Below the pieces are notes generated by a model. The model was not told the DNA's origin and ran no database searches. It was given only the letters and a program-made list of their open reading frames with translations. From NCBI GenBank assembly GCA_038025085.1, contig CM076144.1, positions 39,777,001-39,841,000 of the forward strand: a DNA stretch of 64,000 bases. The letters run 5' to 3'. Positions 39,851 through 64,000 of the stretch are shown in pieces (position 1 is the stretch's first letter; each line of letters starts with the position of its first letter). Origin of the DNA: Tetragonia tetragonoides (lineage: Eukaryota > Streptophyta > Magnoliopsida > Caryophyllales > Aizoaceae). A program made the translations under genes and the position numbers.

Positions 39851-42800
39851 ATTTTGTTAGGGTTTTGATTTCGCATTTCTTCAAATTCATACCACAAATT
39901 AATAATCTTAATCTAAATTCCATTTCAGGTGAAATTTCAAAGTCAAGAAATGAAGAATATCGGATTACATGAGAGATATCTGTGTACAGCTGCTAAATCT
40001 GGTGGTGCTAGTAATGGCGATAGTGGTGCTGTTTCTTCGACGACGGTTACTTCTCAGAGTTCTGATGAAAAGAGTTCATCAGGTGATAATTCGAATGATG
40101 GAGAAAAGTCTCATGAATTACAACAACAATCTGGAGATGCTGTAAAATCGGTTCGAGGATCGGTATTTTTGATAACCTCTATCGATTAAATGCAGCATAG
40201 TTTCTTGTTTTAGTTCTCATTGCCATCGATAAACTGTTTTGGTCTGCGTGTTTTCTCTTTTTTTTTTTTTGTCTTAATTGTTTTTGCATTGATCTTCTCC
40301 TATGTTCAGGTAAAGACCAATATTTTCTGATTATATGTGAATTTTGCTTTCAAGCAAATCGAATTGTAATATTAAATTCTCCTAATTTGATAGTCAAAGT
40401 GATTATCGACATACCGGTACAGATAATATCTTATTTTTGGAACTTGATATGATTAACAGTATCAAATTAACTCTCATTTTTATGAATTTAGACTTTTTTT
40501 AGTCTGTCTGGAACTTCTGATTGTATTGAGATTTTAGTCCCGGGTGGTTGGAAATTGACTATTTGTTTTTGTTTGTGGTACAAAGGACTTTGACATCCTT
40601 TGTTTTGTTGCATTTACTCCTTAGATGTTTTATAATAAGGGTTTATTATTTATTTTAAATTGAGAGTTTGAGACTAGCTATTATTGTTATGCCTAATTAT
40701 TGATCAGTGGCATTTTGTTACTGTGGTGCAGCCTGTGTCATGGATGAGCTTGTTTTTGTTGCTTGTTAAGGGAGGAGGGATTGTACTCTACTATGACAGG
40801 GAAAAGAGACGACATATTGAAGGTAGATTCCTATGGTGAGTTTATCATATGAGTTTTTGATAGGGGAGAATTGCTGATGGGATGTGATTAGGCATAACAG
40901 AAATAGCTTTACTCTATTAATAATACTTTCTCTTTATATAAAAAAAGATAAGTATAACAGAAATAGTGATGTGGTAGATTCTGAAGAGAGTTTTGGAAGA
41001 GGGTGATAAAGGGATAACAGATGGGAGAGCAATCTCAAAGGGCCATTTGGATATATAGATCAATTTCCTCGAAAATTTACCTTGTGATGTATATGTCAAC
41101 TGCGTTTTCTTTTCTCTAAATTGTCAGTTGAATGTTTAGGAATCAAGCTCAATCAAGAACATTCTGTTCAAAAGGTGTTCGTTTTCTAAACCTTAGTAGC
41201 CTCGAAAGTGTGCAATGTCTGCTATGAGCTCTACAGTCGAGGGGAACATTTTGGTTAGGATTTGCTTTTTATATGAGGGTGCAAAGGGTCTATACAAAAT
41301 TTGTTTACCGTATGTACACTTCAGATTCTACATTTTGGGCTGTCTTAAAATATTGGTAGGCAGAAAGGCTGTGAAGTGCTTGCTTGTTATACAAGATTAC
41401 TCATATAGTTGTATCCCATGGTTGTCCATTGTGACCTAGAGCTCATTGGTTCAAGGATTTGCCGTTGAGATGGGGTACATAAGTTTCACACCCTACTATT
41501 TAGATGTAAAATGTGATTCATATACAAGAAGGGTCTTTTAATGCTTCTATTGTCTAGGTCAAATAAAATTGAAATGCTTTGTCCCATCATAATTCCCAAT
41601 ATGCAATGGTTCTTTAGTCACCTTTTTCCAATATGAAAAGGGAATGCTGTTGGCTCACCTCTGTTCACAACTTGTTTGGGAATTTGTACTTTTTTTGCTA
41701 CTCTGTCTTGTCCCCCTTCTTTTTCTTCATCTTTCTCTCCTGTATTTTTACTCTTGGTACATGCGTGATTTCCAGAATCTGTTAAGATATTTTGTCTTAG
41801 AGATTTTGTCCTTCCTGGAGAAAATACAATTCGTCAAATACATAATTAGTCTTCTTTGCTTACTGAATATTGACTTGATCAAATTGACCTTGCAGAAATA
41901 AGCAATGCTTCCAATGCAGTAAGACAAGGACCATCTGCAGGCCAAGCAGCTATTGGGGGACCATTCAGCCTAATTAACCACGAAGGGAAAACTGTGACTG
42001 ATAAAGACTTCTTGGGTAAATGGACAGTGTTTTATTTTGGCTTCACTCACTGTCCAGATATTTGCCCTGATGAGCTCCAGAAGCTTGCTGCTGCAATTGA
42101 CAAGATAAGTGATTTGCATTCACCGTTTTACTATGTAGGAGTCTGTATTGTTCATTTTATTTGCTAGAATGACATTCTCTCCGGTATACCATGCTTTACT
42201 CGTCTAATTTTTCTGACGTTATTGCAAATGAAGTTTATAGATCGGATTTGCTAATCGTATGAGCAGTTCAGCTTGTTTTTTAGTGACCTATGTTTGCAAG
42301 TTTGTCTCTGTGAAGTCAGCATTGCAGGAAACTTTTGCTGTAATTTAGTTACAATTTTGTATGCACTGGATGCTAGAAGTTAATATGGATGATTCATGAT
42401 TTATGCAGAAGAAAAATCAGGACTCGAAATTGTTTCGGTCTTCATCTCTGTTGATCCCGAAAGAGACACTGTTGAGCAAGTCAGTGAGTATGTCAAAGGT
42501 ACTTGTTGAGAACTCCTGTCTTTTCCTAGACTTGATGGTTCTAGAAAGAAGACTAAGAGGAGAAAAATGCTAGGAGAACTAGTAAATGAAATGTATTTTG
42601 TTGTACTACTTTGTTACAGTATACCTCACATTCTTACGTGCCTTTTTCTTATTTTGTTTGGTTCTCCTGGATAAAATACAGAGTTCCATCCTAAGTTAAT
42701 TGGATTGACTGGGGATCCAGAAGATATACGGAAAGTTGCTCGTTCATACAGAGTTTATTATATGAAGACAACAGAGGAAGGCTCAGATTACCTTGTCGAT

Positions 42801-43879
42801 CACTCCATCGTCATGTATGTATTTAAGTTGTCGACCACTTTATTGTTTTTGTATCATGATTAAATGTGCGTTTTTGGGCTCTCTCCTTTCTTGCTTTTAC
42901 TTGAGTAATGAGCAAAATATGAGATAGCATAAGCGCTGTTCCTTGCTTTTGCTGATATTATTAAGTTGAGAGATAATTTGTGTTGTTTTCTAGTTATTTA
43001 GGGTTAAGATAAAGTTTGTATTATTGGTTGCTATGTGTTTTTTGGGGTAGTTTTACTTCAAAATATTCTGTATTCAGGTGAATTTGGTATTGGAACGTTT
43101 ATTGCTTCACCTGATCAAATCTCTCCAGTTTTTTCAAAAAAATTTAAATCTCTGTAGTTTATCAACTTAGAACTTAGAAGTTGCTTCATTGTACCAGCAT
43201 CTTCATTTGTTGGCTCACCTGTTAAATTTTGTTTGTAGAATTCGGAAAAAATAGAGCTACTAGCTTGAAACTTCCTTATGTGGGAACCGCGCAGGGGGGT
43301 TGGGTGGGGGGGGGGGGAGTATTGATAGTCTTGTTTTGCGGAGCTTAACAGGCTTTTCTGGTGACTGCTCTGTGTCATGATGGCTGGTTATAGTACCTAC
43401 ACCATTTGGCTGGTGAGATATGCCACTTGTGCAGCCTTAAAGGAGATGAAGTAGTCGCATGGAAACTGGTCTTAAACAGTTGGAATGGAAAGTGCTCCCC
43501 TCCTTCCCAAAAAACTCCAATCTATAAAAAGGGTGAAACATCAAATGTAAGATTAATGAATGGATATTGATTTCCCGAGGTCCAACTAGTGTCACGATGG
43601 TTATAAGATTGTTCTTATATAACACAGGCACACAGCACATGATGTCTGGATGCATGAAATGTCATGTTTCTTTTTCTTCAGCTTTCTTCTCCACCAATTG
43701 CATATTCAGAAAGGGCTAGGAAAGTGACAAGATTGCAATTCTATGACTTACCCTCATCTTGTTTATGCAGGTACTTGATGAGTCCTGAGATGAAATTTGT
43801 AAAATTCTTTGGAAAGAACAATGATGTTGATGGACTTGCCAATGGCATAATCAACGAGGTAAAGCAGTACAAGAGATAG
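39641..43879 (+). CDS. HCC1: SCO1-type mitochondrial copper chaperone (HCC1-like)
   Basis: Exons: 39641-39814, 39929-40162, 40732-40822, 41896-42108, 42409-42498, 42682-42814, 43771-43879; they join in frame to 347 aa, close to known plant SCO1 proteins. The N terminus is Arg/Ser/Leu-rich, a mitochondrial targeting peptide. PVSWMSLFLLLVKGGGIVLY is the inner-membrane span. The thioredoxin-like domain carries FGFTHCPDICPDELQKL with copper-binding Cys219 and Cys223, FISVDPERDTVEQV, and the ligand His308 in VDHSIVMYLMSPEMKFVKFF. It delivers copper to the CuA site of cytochrome c oxidase subunit II. All three copper ligands are present. The first donor (CCC|GTACTC) is weak and followed by a CT repeat; its phase fits exon 2. 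Confidence 0.95.
39818..39848. repeat. (CT)n in SCO1 intron 1
   Basis: A CT dinucleotide run directly follows the proposed exon 1 donor of SCO1. If the donor were missed, the run would translate as Leu-Ser repeats. Confidence 0.85.
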
Positions 43880-44437
43880 GTGGATGCCTTAACATTCTCC
43901 CATCTAGCTGGTATTTTGGTATTTAAAGTTAGGCATTCTAACTTAAGAATTATACACAATCCGGAATCTGGAAAGATTTTGAGAGTCATATGCTTAATTT
44001 TGATATGAGATGATACATACAAATTGAACTTGTAGAAGATTATTAGTTGTTTTTATGCTTTGTATAAACTTTTAGTTGGCTTTACCCAAACTTTTCCCTG
44101 TTTTATTTCATTTTCATTTTATCCCCTGTTGGGTAAATGTAGATGTTCTCTTAGGTGCAGGATTACTTCATGACTTGAATTAACAGTGTGGTGCTCAGAA
44201 AAAGTTCTTGGCAATTTCCGTTGGGATATGCCTGGGACCTAAAAGTTTGTCCTGAAATAGTGAAATTATGTCTGGGAAATAGGAAATGTATGTCCCTCCA
44301 TGACCGAAGAAAAAATTCACTCATGTAGTGTGTAAATTCATTAGAAGAGTTCCTATTACAGTTATTTGTCTTTCGCCTTTGCTGAATCACAGACAATGTG
44401 TGAAGTGAGCAACTCGAGTCAAAAGCTCAAGTTTTGC
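43880..44437. other. SCO1 3' region
   Basis: Probable 3' untranslated and downstream sequence of SCO1, ending at the inserted LINE. No gene seen; the small minus-strand frames overlap and lack features. Confidence 0.45.
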
Positions 44438-44445
44438 AGTTGGCA

Positions 44446-46573
44446 TTTTTTTTTTTTTTTTTTTTTGACAACGTTCAAATACAAACGAAATTAAGTTACA
44501 AAAGGAAGTATGCGCTGACGACTAATTGTAGTTGCCAGGACATGAGCCTCCTCCACGTAGTCTCTGCTTACCTTACTTAGAGAAACATGCTGGAATCTCT
44601 TACCCAAACTCTGAATGTTGGAGATGGTATGCGCGATTTCCAACGTTGGTCGTTGATTACCAGCAATGTAATCCAGCACGACCCGAGCATCCGAGAACAC
44701 TGCAATGAACTGAAAACCTTTTTCTAATGACCACATCATCGCACGTTGAATTGCTAGGGCTTCCGAATGAGCAGCCGATGTTGCTAGTATGAAGTCCACT
44801 CCTTCTCCTATCTTCTGTCCCTGAGAATTCGCATAGGCTACCCAGGCAATCCCTCCATGTAGTGACTTCTGATTCCAAGCTCCATCAATAAAAAGCATAA
44901 GTAGTCTTCGATCGCCTCTATCAAGTGGATTCCCTTGGAGCTGGACGACCAAGTTGTTGTCAGTTGGGGATTCCCTAATAGCCCCTTGGTGTCTCATTTG
45001 TTTTTTAACAGTATTGGCTGCATGTTCTCTATCAATCCAGTTATCAACACTGGTGAGTAGCCTAATCGGGTCAAAATGGCCATTACGAAATATGATGTCA
45101 TTCCGCATAAGCCAGATTGCCCATAAGCCTGCAAACAGGTAGTGAATTTGCTCAATTCCATTCTCTTGCTTCCAGAAATGTTTACATAGGTCTCTTACCC
45201 ATTCTCTTGCTGTGATGTGGCTGTTCGAAGTAGAATTGAGTCCAAGCTTGCTGGCCCTCCAAAATCTTGCAATCAAATCGCAATTTTTAAAAATATGATC
45301 ATCCGTTTCATCCAGATGACCACAAAAGTGACAGAAATTTGGTGTTGAAATGCCTCGTCTTGCGAGGTTAGAGCCTGTGGCTAACCCTTTCTGGAGCAGT
45401 TTCCAGATAAAAGTTCTCCCTTTAGGCATTATGTCAAGGGCCCAGAATTTTTTCCAAAAGCCTTTGCCCATAGCTTCACCGACTTGGGGAGCCATAGTGT
45501 CAGATTGCAGGAAAGCATAACCTGTTTTGACTGTATATTCCCCATGAGCTGTATAGTTCCAGGCCCAGTCATCCTTCATATTAGCATCCGTCGTGGTTGA
45601 CATAATTTGTTTAGCTGTCTGAGACGGAAACCAGTACATAATCTTGCCTCTGTCCCAACCATGGTACGAGGGATCTATGAGGTCACTAACCCAAAAAGGT
45701 TTATTAGGCATATTATCTAAGTGAGGCTTGAATTCGATAGTACCATTACAAATCCAGTTATGCTGTAAAATCTTGGTTGTTTTCCCATTGCCCACTTTTC
45801 TAATACAGGCTGGGAGGACACCTTTAGCAGCTCTTACCATTCTTCTCCAACCCCAGCTCCAATTTCCTTTTTCTACCTGCTCATTTGCTGCTTCAAGGGG
45901 AGAGCATTTGTATTTGGAAATTAGAACCTTATGCACAAGTGGGTTTTTATTCAAGTGAATCCTTCAAGCTTGTTTCACAAGTAGGGCTTGGTTCATTACA
46001 TTTATCTGTCGTATGCCAAGACCTCCCATTCCTTTGGGCTTGGCCATAGTTTTTTTGGACTTCCAGTAAATCGGCTTTCTCTCAGCCGACGAGCTCCACC
46101 AAAATTTTGAAATTAAAGAATCAATAGCAAATTAGCAATAGCAGTGCAGACTTTGAGGGGAACCATAAACATGGTAAAAACATGGAGTCCTAGCGCAATT
46201 AAGATTGCATTAATCAGAACCAGCTTTCCCGGGGCAGAGAGCAATCTATTTTCCCAATTAGTAATCTTCTTCTGAACTCGATCTACTAAAAAATTGAGTT
46301 TTGCACTTTTTTGATTACCAAACCAAATTGGAGTCCCCAGATAATCTCCAGTCTTCCCTACTAGGCATTCTCAGGATGCGTTGTAGTAAATGTTTAAATC
46401 TTGTAGGAACATTTGTGCTGAACACCACAAAGGATTTAGAAAAATTGACTCGTTCCCCAGATATCTCACAAAAATTCGTGATAGTAGTACGCAAAGCAGA
46501 GCAAGTAGCAAGCGAAGCTTTCAGAAAGAACACAGCGTCATCCGCAACAAATAGTAGTACGCAAAGCAGAGCA
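44446..46573 (-). mobile_element. 5'-truncated L1-type LINE
   Basis: On the minus strand the element starts inside the RT palm (FVADDAVFFLKASL, about 46555) and runs through RT thumb, zf-RVT and RNase H to a poly-A tail (T run 44446-44465 on plus). AGTTGGCA flanks both sides (44438-44445, 46574-46581), a short target duplication or microhomology. A 26-bp duplicate of internal sequence caps the 5' end. It inserted downstream of SCO1. Confidence 0.88.
44491..45954 (-). pseudogene. LINE ORF2 C-terminal part (zf-RVT and RNase H)
   Basis: 487 open codons. FWKKFWALDIMPKGRTFIWK and CHFCGHLDETDDHIFKNCDL are the zf-RVT region; LFAGLWAIWLMRNDIIFRNG is the linker; LMLFIDGAWNQKSLHGGIAW (Asp), AAHSEALAIQRAMM (Glu) and AVFSDARVVLDYI (Asp) are RNase H. 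Upstream (46533-45960) RT thumb sequence is readable only across frame changes. Lacking most of the RT and the whole endonuclease, it cannot move. Confidence 0.88.
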
Positions 46574-46581
46574 AGTTGGCA

Positions 46582-47510
46582 GTTAATAGATGCTGTAAAA
46601 AACTCTTGTTCTTAGGAAGGTAGTTGGTACATTAGCGGGCTTAGAGCTCGGTTATGTTTGTTCATTTACTGTACGAGTCTACAAGAATTTACTGGATTTT
46701 GAGCTTTGAGAATTAAATGGGCGGACTTGGGTTCTGAGGGATGTTCGACACACTTGTGTTCATCAACTGCCCGTTTTACTAATTTCGTTATGTTCGTTAC
46801 AAGCTTTTCTAGACGGCTTGATATCATATTTTCACTTTTATCTTTCTTTTACAGTTCATCTTGGTTTTCTTTTTATGTCTAGATAAGCAGATTATGAATG
46901 ACTATTACGTTATCCACCCCTTCTATCCAAGGATCAAAAACTCACCCTCTCTAATTTAAGAGTGTAGGTTTGGAGAACAGCACTCTGCTGTTATTTTTAC
47001 AACAACAGAGAATCTGCTCCCCTTTTTGACGGCTAGTTCCTCAATAATTTATTTTTTTGGGAATTGGTCACACATTAACCAGAAAAGCAGTTTTTGATTA
47101 CATAGAATGATAAATTAAGCCAACTTATATTAGTTGAGTTGAAACTTATAGCCAGAAAAAACGGACAAAAAACAAAAAACGAAGTCTGATTTAGATGATC
47201 TGCTTCATCATTAGCATTAATACAAAAATTTATGAGACCGTTTTACCGTGAAACTAGTTGACTTTTATGGATAATGAGGGTGAATTCTTTTTCAGAAAGT
47301 CATCCATGTTTTTCATAAAAGTTACCCCTTGCCACCATGAAACGGTCTTATATAAGACTTATTGAACTATCCAAAAATATAAATAAAAAAGAACTCATCA
47401 AATCAACAATGACAAGATTGTGAATTCTACCTAGTTTTATTAATTATTTCAAGTACTTATTACCAGAATTGTAAGGATTAGCACCTGAGACGCTGAGATA
47501 GGTGTTCGGC
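46582..47510. other. Intergenic DNA
   Basis: AT-rich, no gene or clear element ends seen. Confidence 0.4.
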
Positions 47511-47514
47511 TTCT

Positions 47515-47793
47515 CTAAGAGTAACCATGAAAATTCAAAAGGTTGTACTGCCTTAGAGAGTTGCGTACTAACCGAGCTGCATCATGGCTAGCTACAAGGC
47601 ATTTATCAGGTGTAGCTGAAGGTAGTGCCATGCATACCTTCATGCACTCTATTATGAATAATTCTTCTTCGCTCGGGGTTGGTGCCGGTGTCGGAGTAGG
47701 TGTCGGGGTTATTGCTTCCGCTGACAGCGACATAAACATTAACGAGACGAATATGAACACGAACATGACCCGATACATTTTCTTGAATTCCAT
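47515..47793 (-). CDS. Small secreted peptide, Pro/Thr-rich with three Cys, family unknown
   Basis: 92 aa from ATG 47793 (context AATCAATGG). Residues 1-27 (MEFKKMYRVMFVFIFVSLMF onward to SAEA) are a clean signal peptide. A TPTPTPTPAPTP linker follows, then a short domain EEELFIIECMKVCMALPSA with DKCLVASHDAARLVR. Three cysteines are visible (two closely spaced, then one), an odd number. The layout is that of plant secreted Cys-containing peptides, but I recognise no named family. It could be a decayed member of a larger family. Single exon as far as I can see. Confidence 0.68.
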   Translation of the reverse strand: MEFKKMYRVMFVFIFVSLMFMSLSAEAITPTPTPTPAPTPSEEELFIIECMKVCMALPSATPDKCLVASHDAARLVRNSLRQYNLLNFHGYS

Positions 47794-47799
47794 TGATTA

Positions 47800-49300
47800 G
47801 TTTTTTGTCGAATTGATTGTTTCAGTTTGATTTTTCACGTATTTACTATGTGTTTGTAAGTTGAGAATAACTTTATTTGGCTCAAGGCAACTTAAGTAAT
47901 GTTTTTAGGTTTGGGGAGCAGATTCTAAATTTGGTTTAATTCACAACTAAGTGCAAGGCGTACTGATTAGGTAACAAATTGTTAGTTTGTTACAATGCTG
48001 AGAATAGGATTCGTTTTCATGTTGGTAGCGACTTTCAGCGCACTGTCAAAATGTGTTAAGATTACAGCTAGGATAAAGATTATTTACTCACAATTTATGC
48101 AACTAAACTTTAATACGCAACAATGCCGTTTAATGGGAAGATATGGAAAATGCCTTTTAGTATCGCTACAAAAACCCCAAATAAAAAAAAAGACAAAAAA
48201 AGTTGTTTGCTGCTCCCCCAATCAAATTATTCAGAGGCCTTATGTTGTCCATATCAGAATCTGGTCCAATTCTCCCGCATTTTTAAATTGGGCCCATGAA
48301 ATAGCTAGTTTTTATTTATTTATTTATTTATTTTGTTTTAAAGGCGATGAAGAAACTAGTTAAGTACTCCACCTCTCTAGTTCGGTTCAGTCCAAAATGG
48401 GTTTGGCTGCTATCACGAGATTGGTTGCGCTAAGTAGGAACGTTCTTACCGTTTTAAAAACAAGTTATACCAATGAATACCGCATTTTTTTTTTCTTTTT
48501 TGGTCCATAATATACAATACATGTACCTTTTTTTTTTTTTTTTTTTGAGAAGCAACAATACATGCACAATTGCACATACAAGAAAAGGATATTGATATTG
48601 AAACCTTATATAGAGTAGAGCTGAACCTCAATTATTAATCCTAACCTTTATGTCAGGACCTCATTGGTGCTGATCAAAAGACGACCTCATTGGCCTGCCT
48701 CACTCTTTTCTGAAATGGCTCCCCCATCATTTTGGCAGCTCATTCATTACTATACTGTTTAGATTTCTTTCAATCAATTAGTCCTAACAATTGAGTTGTG
48801 ATGTTGCAAATGGAAAAATTGATTCTGTTTCTCAATAATATTTCCGCTAAAAAGGAACTGTTTTCTCAGAAAAAGGAGCAGATTTTTTTCTTAACCCTTG
48901 TAATCCCACAATGGCTGAATGAACAAAGCATCTCAATTATACTGTATTATTGCCGGGGTTACATGGAAAGCCATGGTGTATGCCCTAAAGTTTGTTAAGA
49001 GCTCCAACTAGCTCACATAATCGCAGCTTATTTATACGGAAGAGGGTCACACTTGATTTTCAGTCCTAAATAGAAGTCTAACCTGATTCAATACATAAGT
49101 TTGTTGTATGATTCACTTTGAAGATTGGCAATGTTGTGACCCTCCGGCAATAACCAGAACCCATTCTTGCACCTCTGCTGTACACAATGAATAGATGGAG
49201 CCCAAACTTGTCACGTCTTTTCTTGCATTCAGCCGGTAAAGGCCCAAAGAATGTGGTGTGTGTACCGGAACATGGCAAACCCATCAGAACACTTCATCAG
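47800..49300. other. Intergenic DNA, AMPD downstream region
   Basis: No gene seen. Two T-rich runs occur near 48485 and 48528. The AMPD 3' untranslated region probably begins just left of 49420. Confidence 0.4.
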
Positions 49301-49419
49301 TAGCTGTATATTTATATGAAACAAAAAGGCATTGTCCAGCAACGGGATTCCCTACATATGGCAAGTCAAAGTAGCTTGGTACTGTAGGCCAATGAAGAAC
49401 TTGAAACATAGTTCAAGCA

Positions 49420-62003
<12,584 letters not shown>

Positions 62004-62144
62004 TTCTGAAACTTAATTTGAGGGTTTTTTTTTCAACTTTCGATTGATGTTGCTATGTTGTTACTGAAATGCGAATTTGATGAGGCTTGATCAAAAACCT
62101 AGAAATGGTGGTTTCAGTTTGGGGGTTTTGATTAAAACCCTACT

Positions 62145-62150
<6 letters not shown>

Positions 62151-62180
<30 letters not shown>
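62151..62180. repeat. (GA)n upstream of AMPD
   Basis: An uninterrupted GA run, CT on the AMPD sense strand, about 150 bases before the start codon; probably in the 5' leader or core promoter. Confidence 0.85.
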
Positions 62181-62183
<3 letters not shown>

Positions 62184-62199
62184 GAGCAAAGGGCTCTGG

Positions 62200-64000
62200 T
62201 TTTTGTTTTTTTGGGTGAAGTGAGGGTGTAACTGTTATTTATATGGACATAATAATGTGCCTGTTTTGGTGTTGAATAATTAGGTACTAGTGTCCAGTTT
62301 TTTTCTCTCTCTTTGTAATTATATGGGGGGCATATTTTGTGTCTTAAACGTAGTTTTCAATGGCATGTCTTTCGGAAAGAGATGTCACTCATTTGATTGG
62401 GTATACTACCCGGTATATACTTCTAGTGCGTTAATTCTCTCCCATAGAATGGCTAAGAGATGAGATGCTGGATTGCTGTGGTAGCTTGGTAGGCACAAGA
62501 TAATGGGAATGCTTATGTAATGTGCACTTGTTCTGATGTGTAGTAGGTGTGTAGTGACTTGTGTGTATAGATAGTAATATAGTATCACGATGGCGGAGTC
62601 AGGAAATTCTATAGGTATAATAATATTTTAAAAATTACCACCTTAAGTAATTTTCCGATCAAATCATAGTCAGTTGTACCATTAGCTCAGGTGTAATAAT
62701 CGCAACATGTAGCTCAAATTCGAGTTTTGGAAGAGAGAAATTTAAATTTGTAGCTCAAATTGTTTTTTATTTGTTGAAAACAATATGGTACAAAATTCTA
62801 ATATTACATAGTTATTCAACTTGAGTCCAGGGTAATACGGGAATAAAGGAGTATAACTTCACGATAAACTAATTTAAGGTGTTAATACTTAGAGATTTTG
62901 TTTTTGTTAGGTGTTATTGTTTATGTACAAATAATAATTAAATAGGTGTTATTCTGATCCACAAAGTATTGATCCTATTAGATGTTTTTCTGCAAATTTT
63001 TCTTTATTTTATAGATTTTATAGACAATTAACCTCTTACAAGCAAAAGTTTGTGGTCCTCTTTCGAAAATGAGGATAGATACATGATTAATGAGAAGATA
63101 TCACTTCAAATTTATATGGACACCATGTAAATCACTCCCTGAGAAAAATAATCAAAAATAAAATCCTTTGGCATTTATTACACCAACGGCATACAACCTC
63201 AGTCTACACGTCGAAAGTCACATACTTCCTAAGTCAAACAAATCCTCATATCACTAGAGCAATTGCTACGTCGTCCATGTCTATTCTAAATGAGATCCTA
63301 AATGTACCACCCTAACTTCATTGAGCGATGGTACAATTTCTAGCAAACCCATGACCTCAAAAATCATCACAAACTTTTTTCAATATACTTTATCATCATT
63401 CTCGTGCTTCTTATGAAACTCCTAACATAACAAGGCTTAATTGTGATGCATATGTATTAAATTAGTTAGGAATGACTTGGGGAAGGGAGGCACACATCAT
63501 ATCCTTTGTCGGTCTTATTTCTAAAAGCATGGTGTTTTCTCTCCAAGCTATTTGTTTTGTGCTAAAAGGGCTTTTGAGGTTATTGGATTTTATAGTGTGA
63601 CTTTGGGGGTAATTAATAAACAACTAGAACTTAACATGTAGGTGGACTGGACTTTTCCTATGGTTTTTTACATGAGATTACAATAAATGGCAACTAGTGG
63701 GTAAGAAAGCACAGATAAAGTTGGGAACAAAATGTCCACCTTAACATAGTGGAATTTAATCTCAATCTCAGGTGTCAATATATCACTCCTGCTTATATCG
63801 TAATTGAATTCATCACAAAGGCTATCGTTGTAACAAAATATTTCATTCTCACACGTGTTGACTATTTTCATACATGTTACGGTTATCGTTAGGGGCTTAG
63901 GGCCCATAAGACCATAGAGATATAGGGGTTCACATTAGGAAGGTCCTGAGCAATGGCGGAGTCGGAGAAGTGGCAATGAGAGTGCAAAAATTTTAAAAAG
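62200..64000. other. AMPD upstream and intergenic DNA
   Basis: No gene seen. ATGGCGGAGTCAGG (62590) and ATGGCGGAGTCGGAG (63955) begin two similar-looking repeats, each followed by TTTTAAAAA; they look like copies of one dispersed repeat whose limits I cannot place (the second runs off the window). Confidence 0.45.

Overview
The window is nuclear DNA from a flowering plant, almost certainly a eudicot. The evidence is spliced genes with GT-AG introns, plant-type snRNA promoters (USE GTCCCACATCG plus TATA), a TRICHOME BIREFRINGENCE-LIKE gene, a plant-type AMP deaminase, and a dense load of plant transposons (L1-type LINEs, Copia, TRIM, CACTA, hAT, MULE, Helitron, SINE). I cannot name the species; a Caryophyllales relative is only a guess.

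Layout. 0.6-2.0 kb: four copies of a roughly 313-bp tandem repeat, followed by a GGGACAT minisatellite. 3-14.3 kb: an spliceosomal snRNA cluster, all on the minus strand. It holds a U2 copy split by a DNA-transposon-like insert (3.05-3.80 kb), a U5 gene (12.73-12.86 kb) and an intact-looking U2 gene (13.90-14.09 kb). Each has a USE and a TATA box, and 3'-box-like signals follow. A TRIM element and a decayed L1 LINE lie between the U2 pseudogene and U5. 15.1-17.4 kb: nested MITEs, including a MULE with a perfect 9-bp target duplication inside another inverted-repeat element. 18.5-27.0 kb: a six-exon TBL gene (422 aa, xylan O-acetyltransferase type). Its last intron is swollen to 5.6 kb by an (AT)n tract, tandem Helitron ends and a very young gag/protease-only Copia element. 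27.4-27.9 kb: a CACTA MITE. 28.5-31 kb: a small four-exon gene (72 aa, unknown conserved-looking protein) with a triplicated segment in its intron. 32.3-39.1 kb: a nearly complete LINE on the minus strand, preceded on the same strand by a 2.5-kb chain of unusual hydrophobic open frames. 39.2-43.9 kb: a SINE, then a seven-exon SCO1/HCC1 copper chaperone gene. 44.4-46.6 kb: a 5'-truncated LINE. 47.5-47.8 kb: a small secreted-peptide gene. 49.4-62.0 kb: a 19-exon AMP deaminase gene on the minus strand (837 aa) with SINEs, a MITE and an RTE LINE scrap in its introns. 62.2-64 kb: intergenic.

The host genes are separate transcription units: cell-wall xylan acetylation (TBL), cytochrome c oxidase copper delivery (SCO1), purine catabolism/salvage (AMPD), and spliceosome RNAs (U2, U5). 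I see no operon-like functional link. Joining the exons I called gives in-frame coding sequences for all four spliced genes (422, 72, 347 and 837 codons plus stop). The most unusual items are the snRNA cluster with a transposon-split U2, the gag-only Copia element close to a splice acceptor, and the hydrophobic ORF chain upstream of the LINE.
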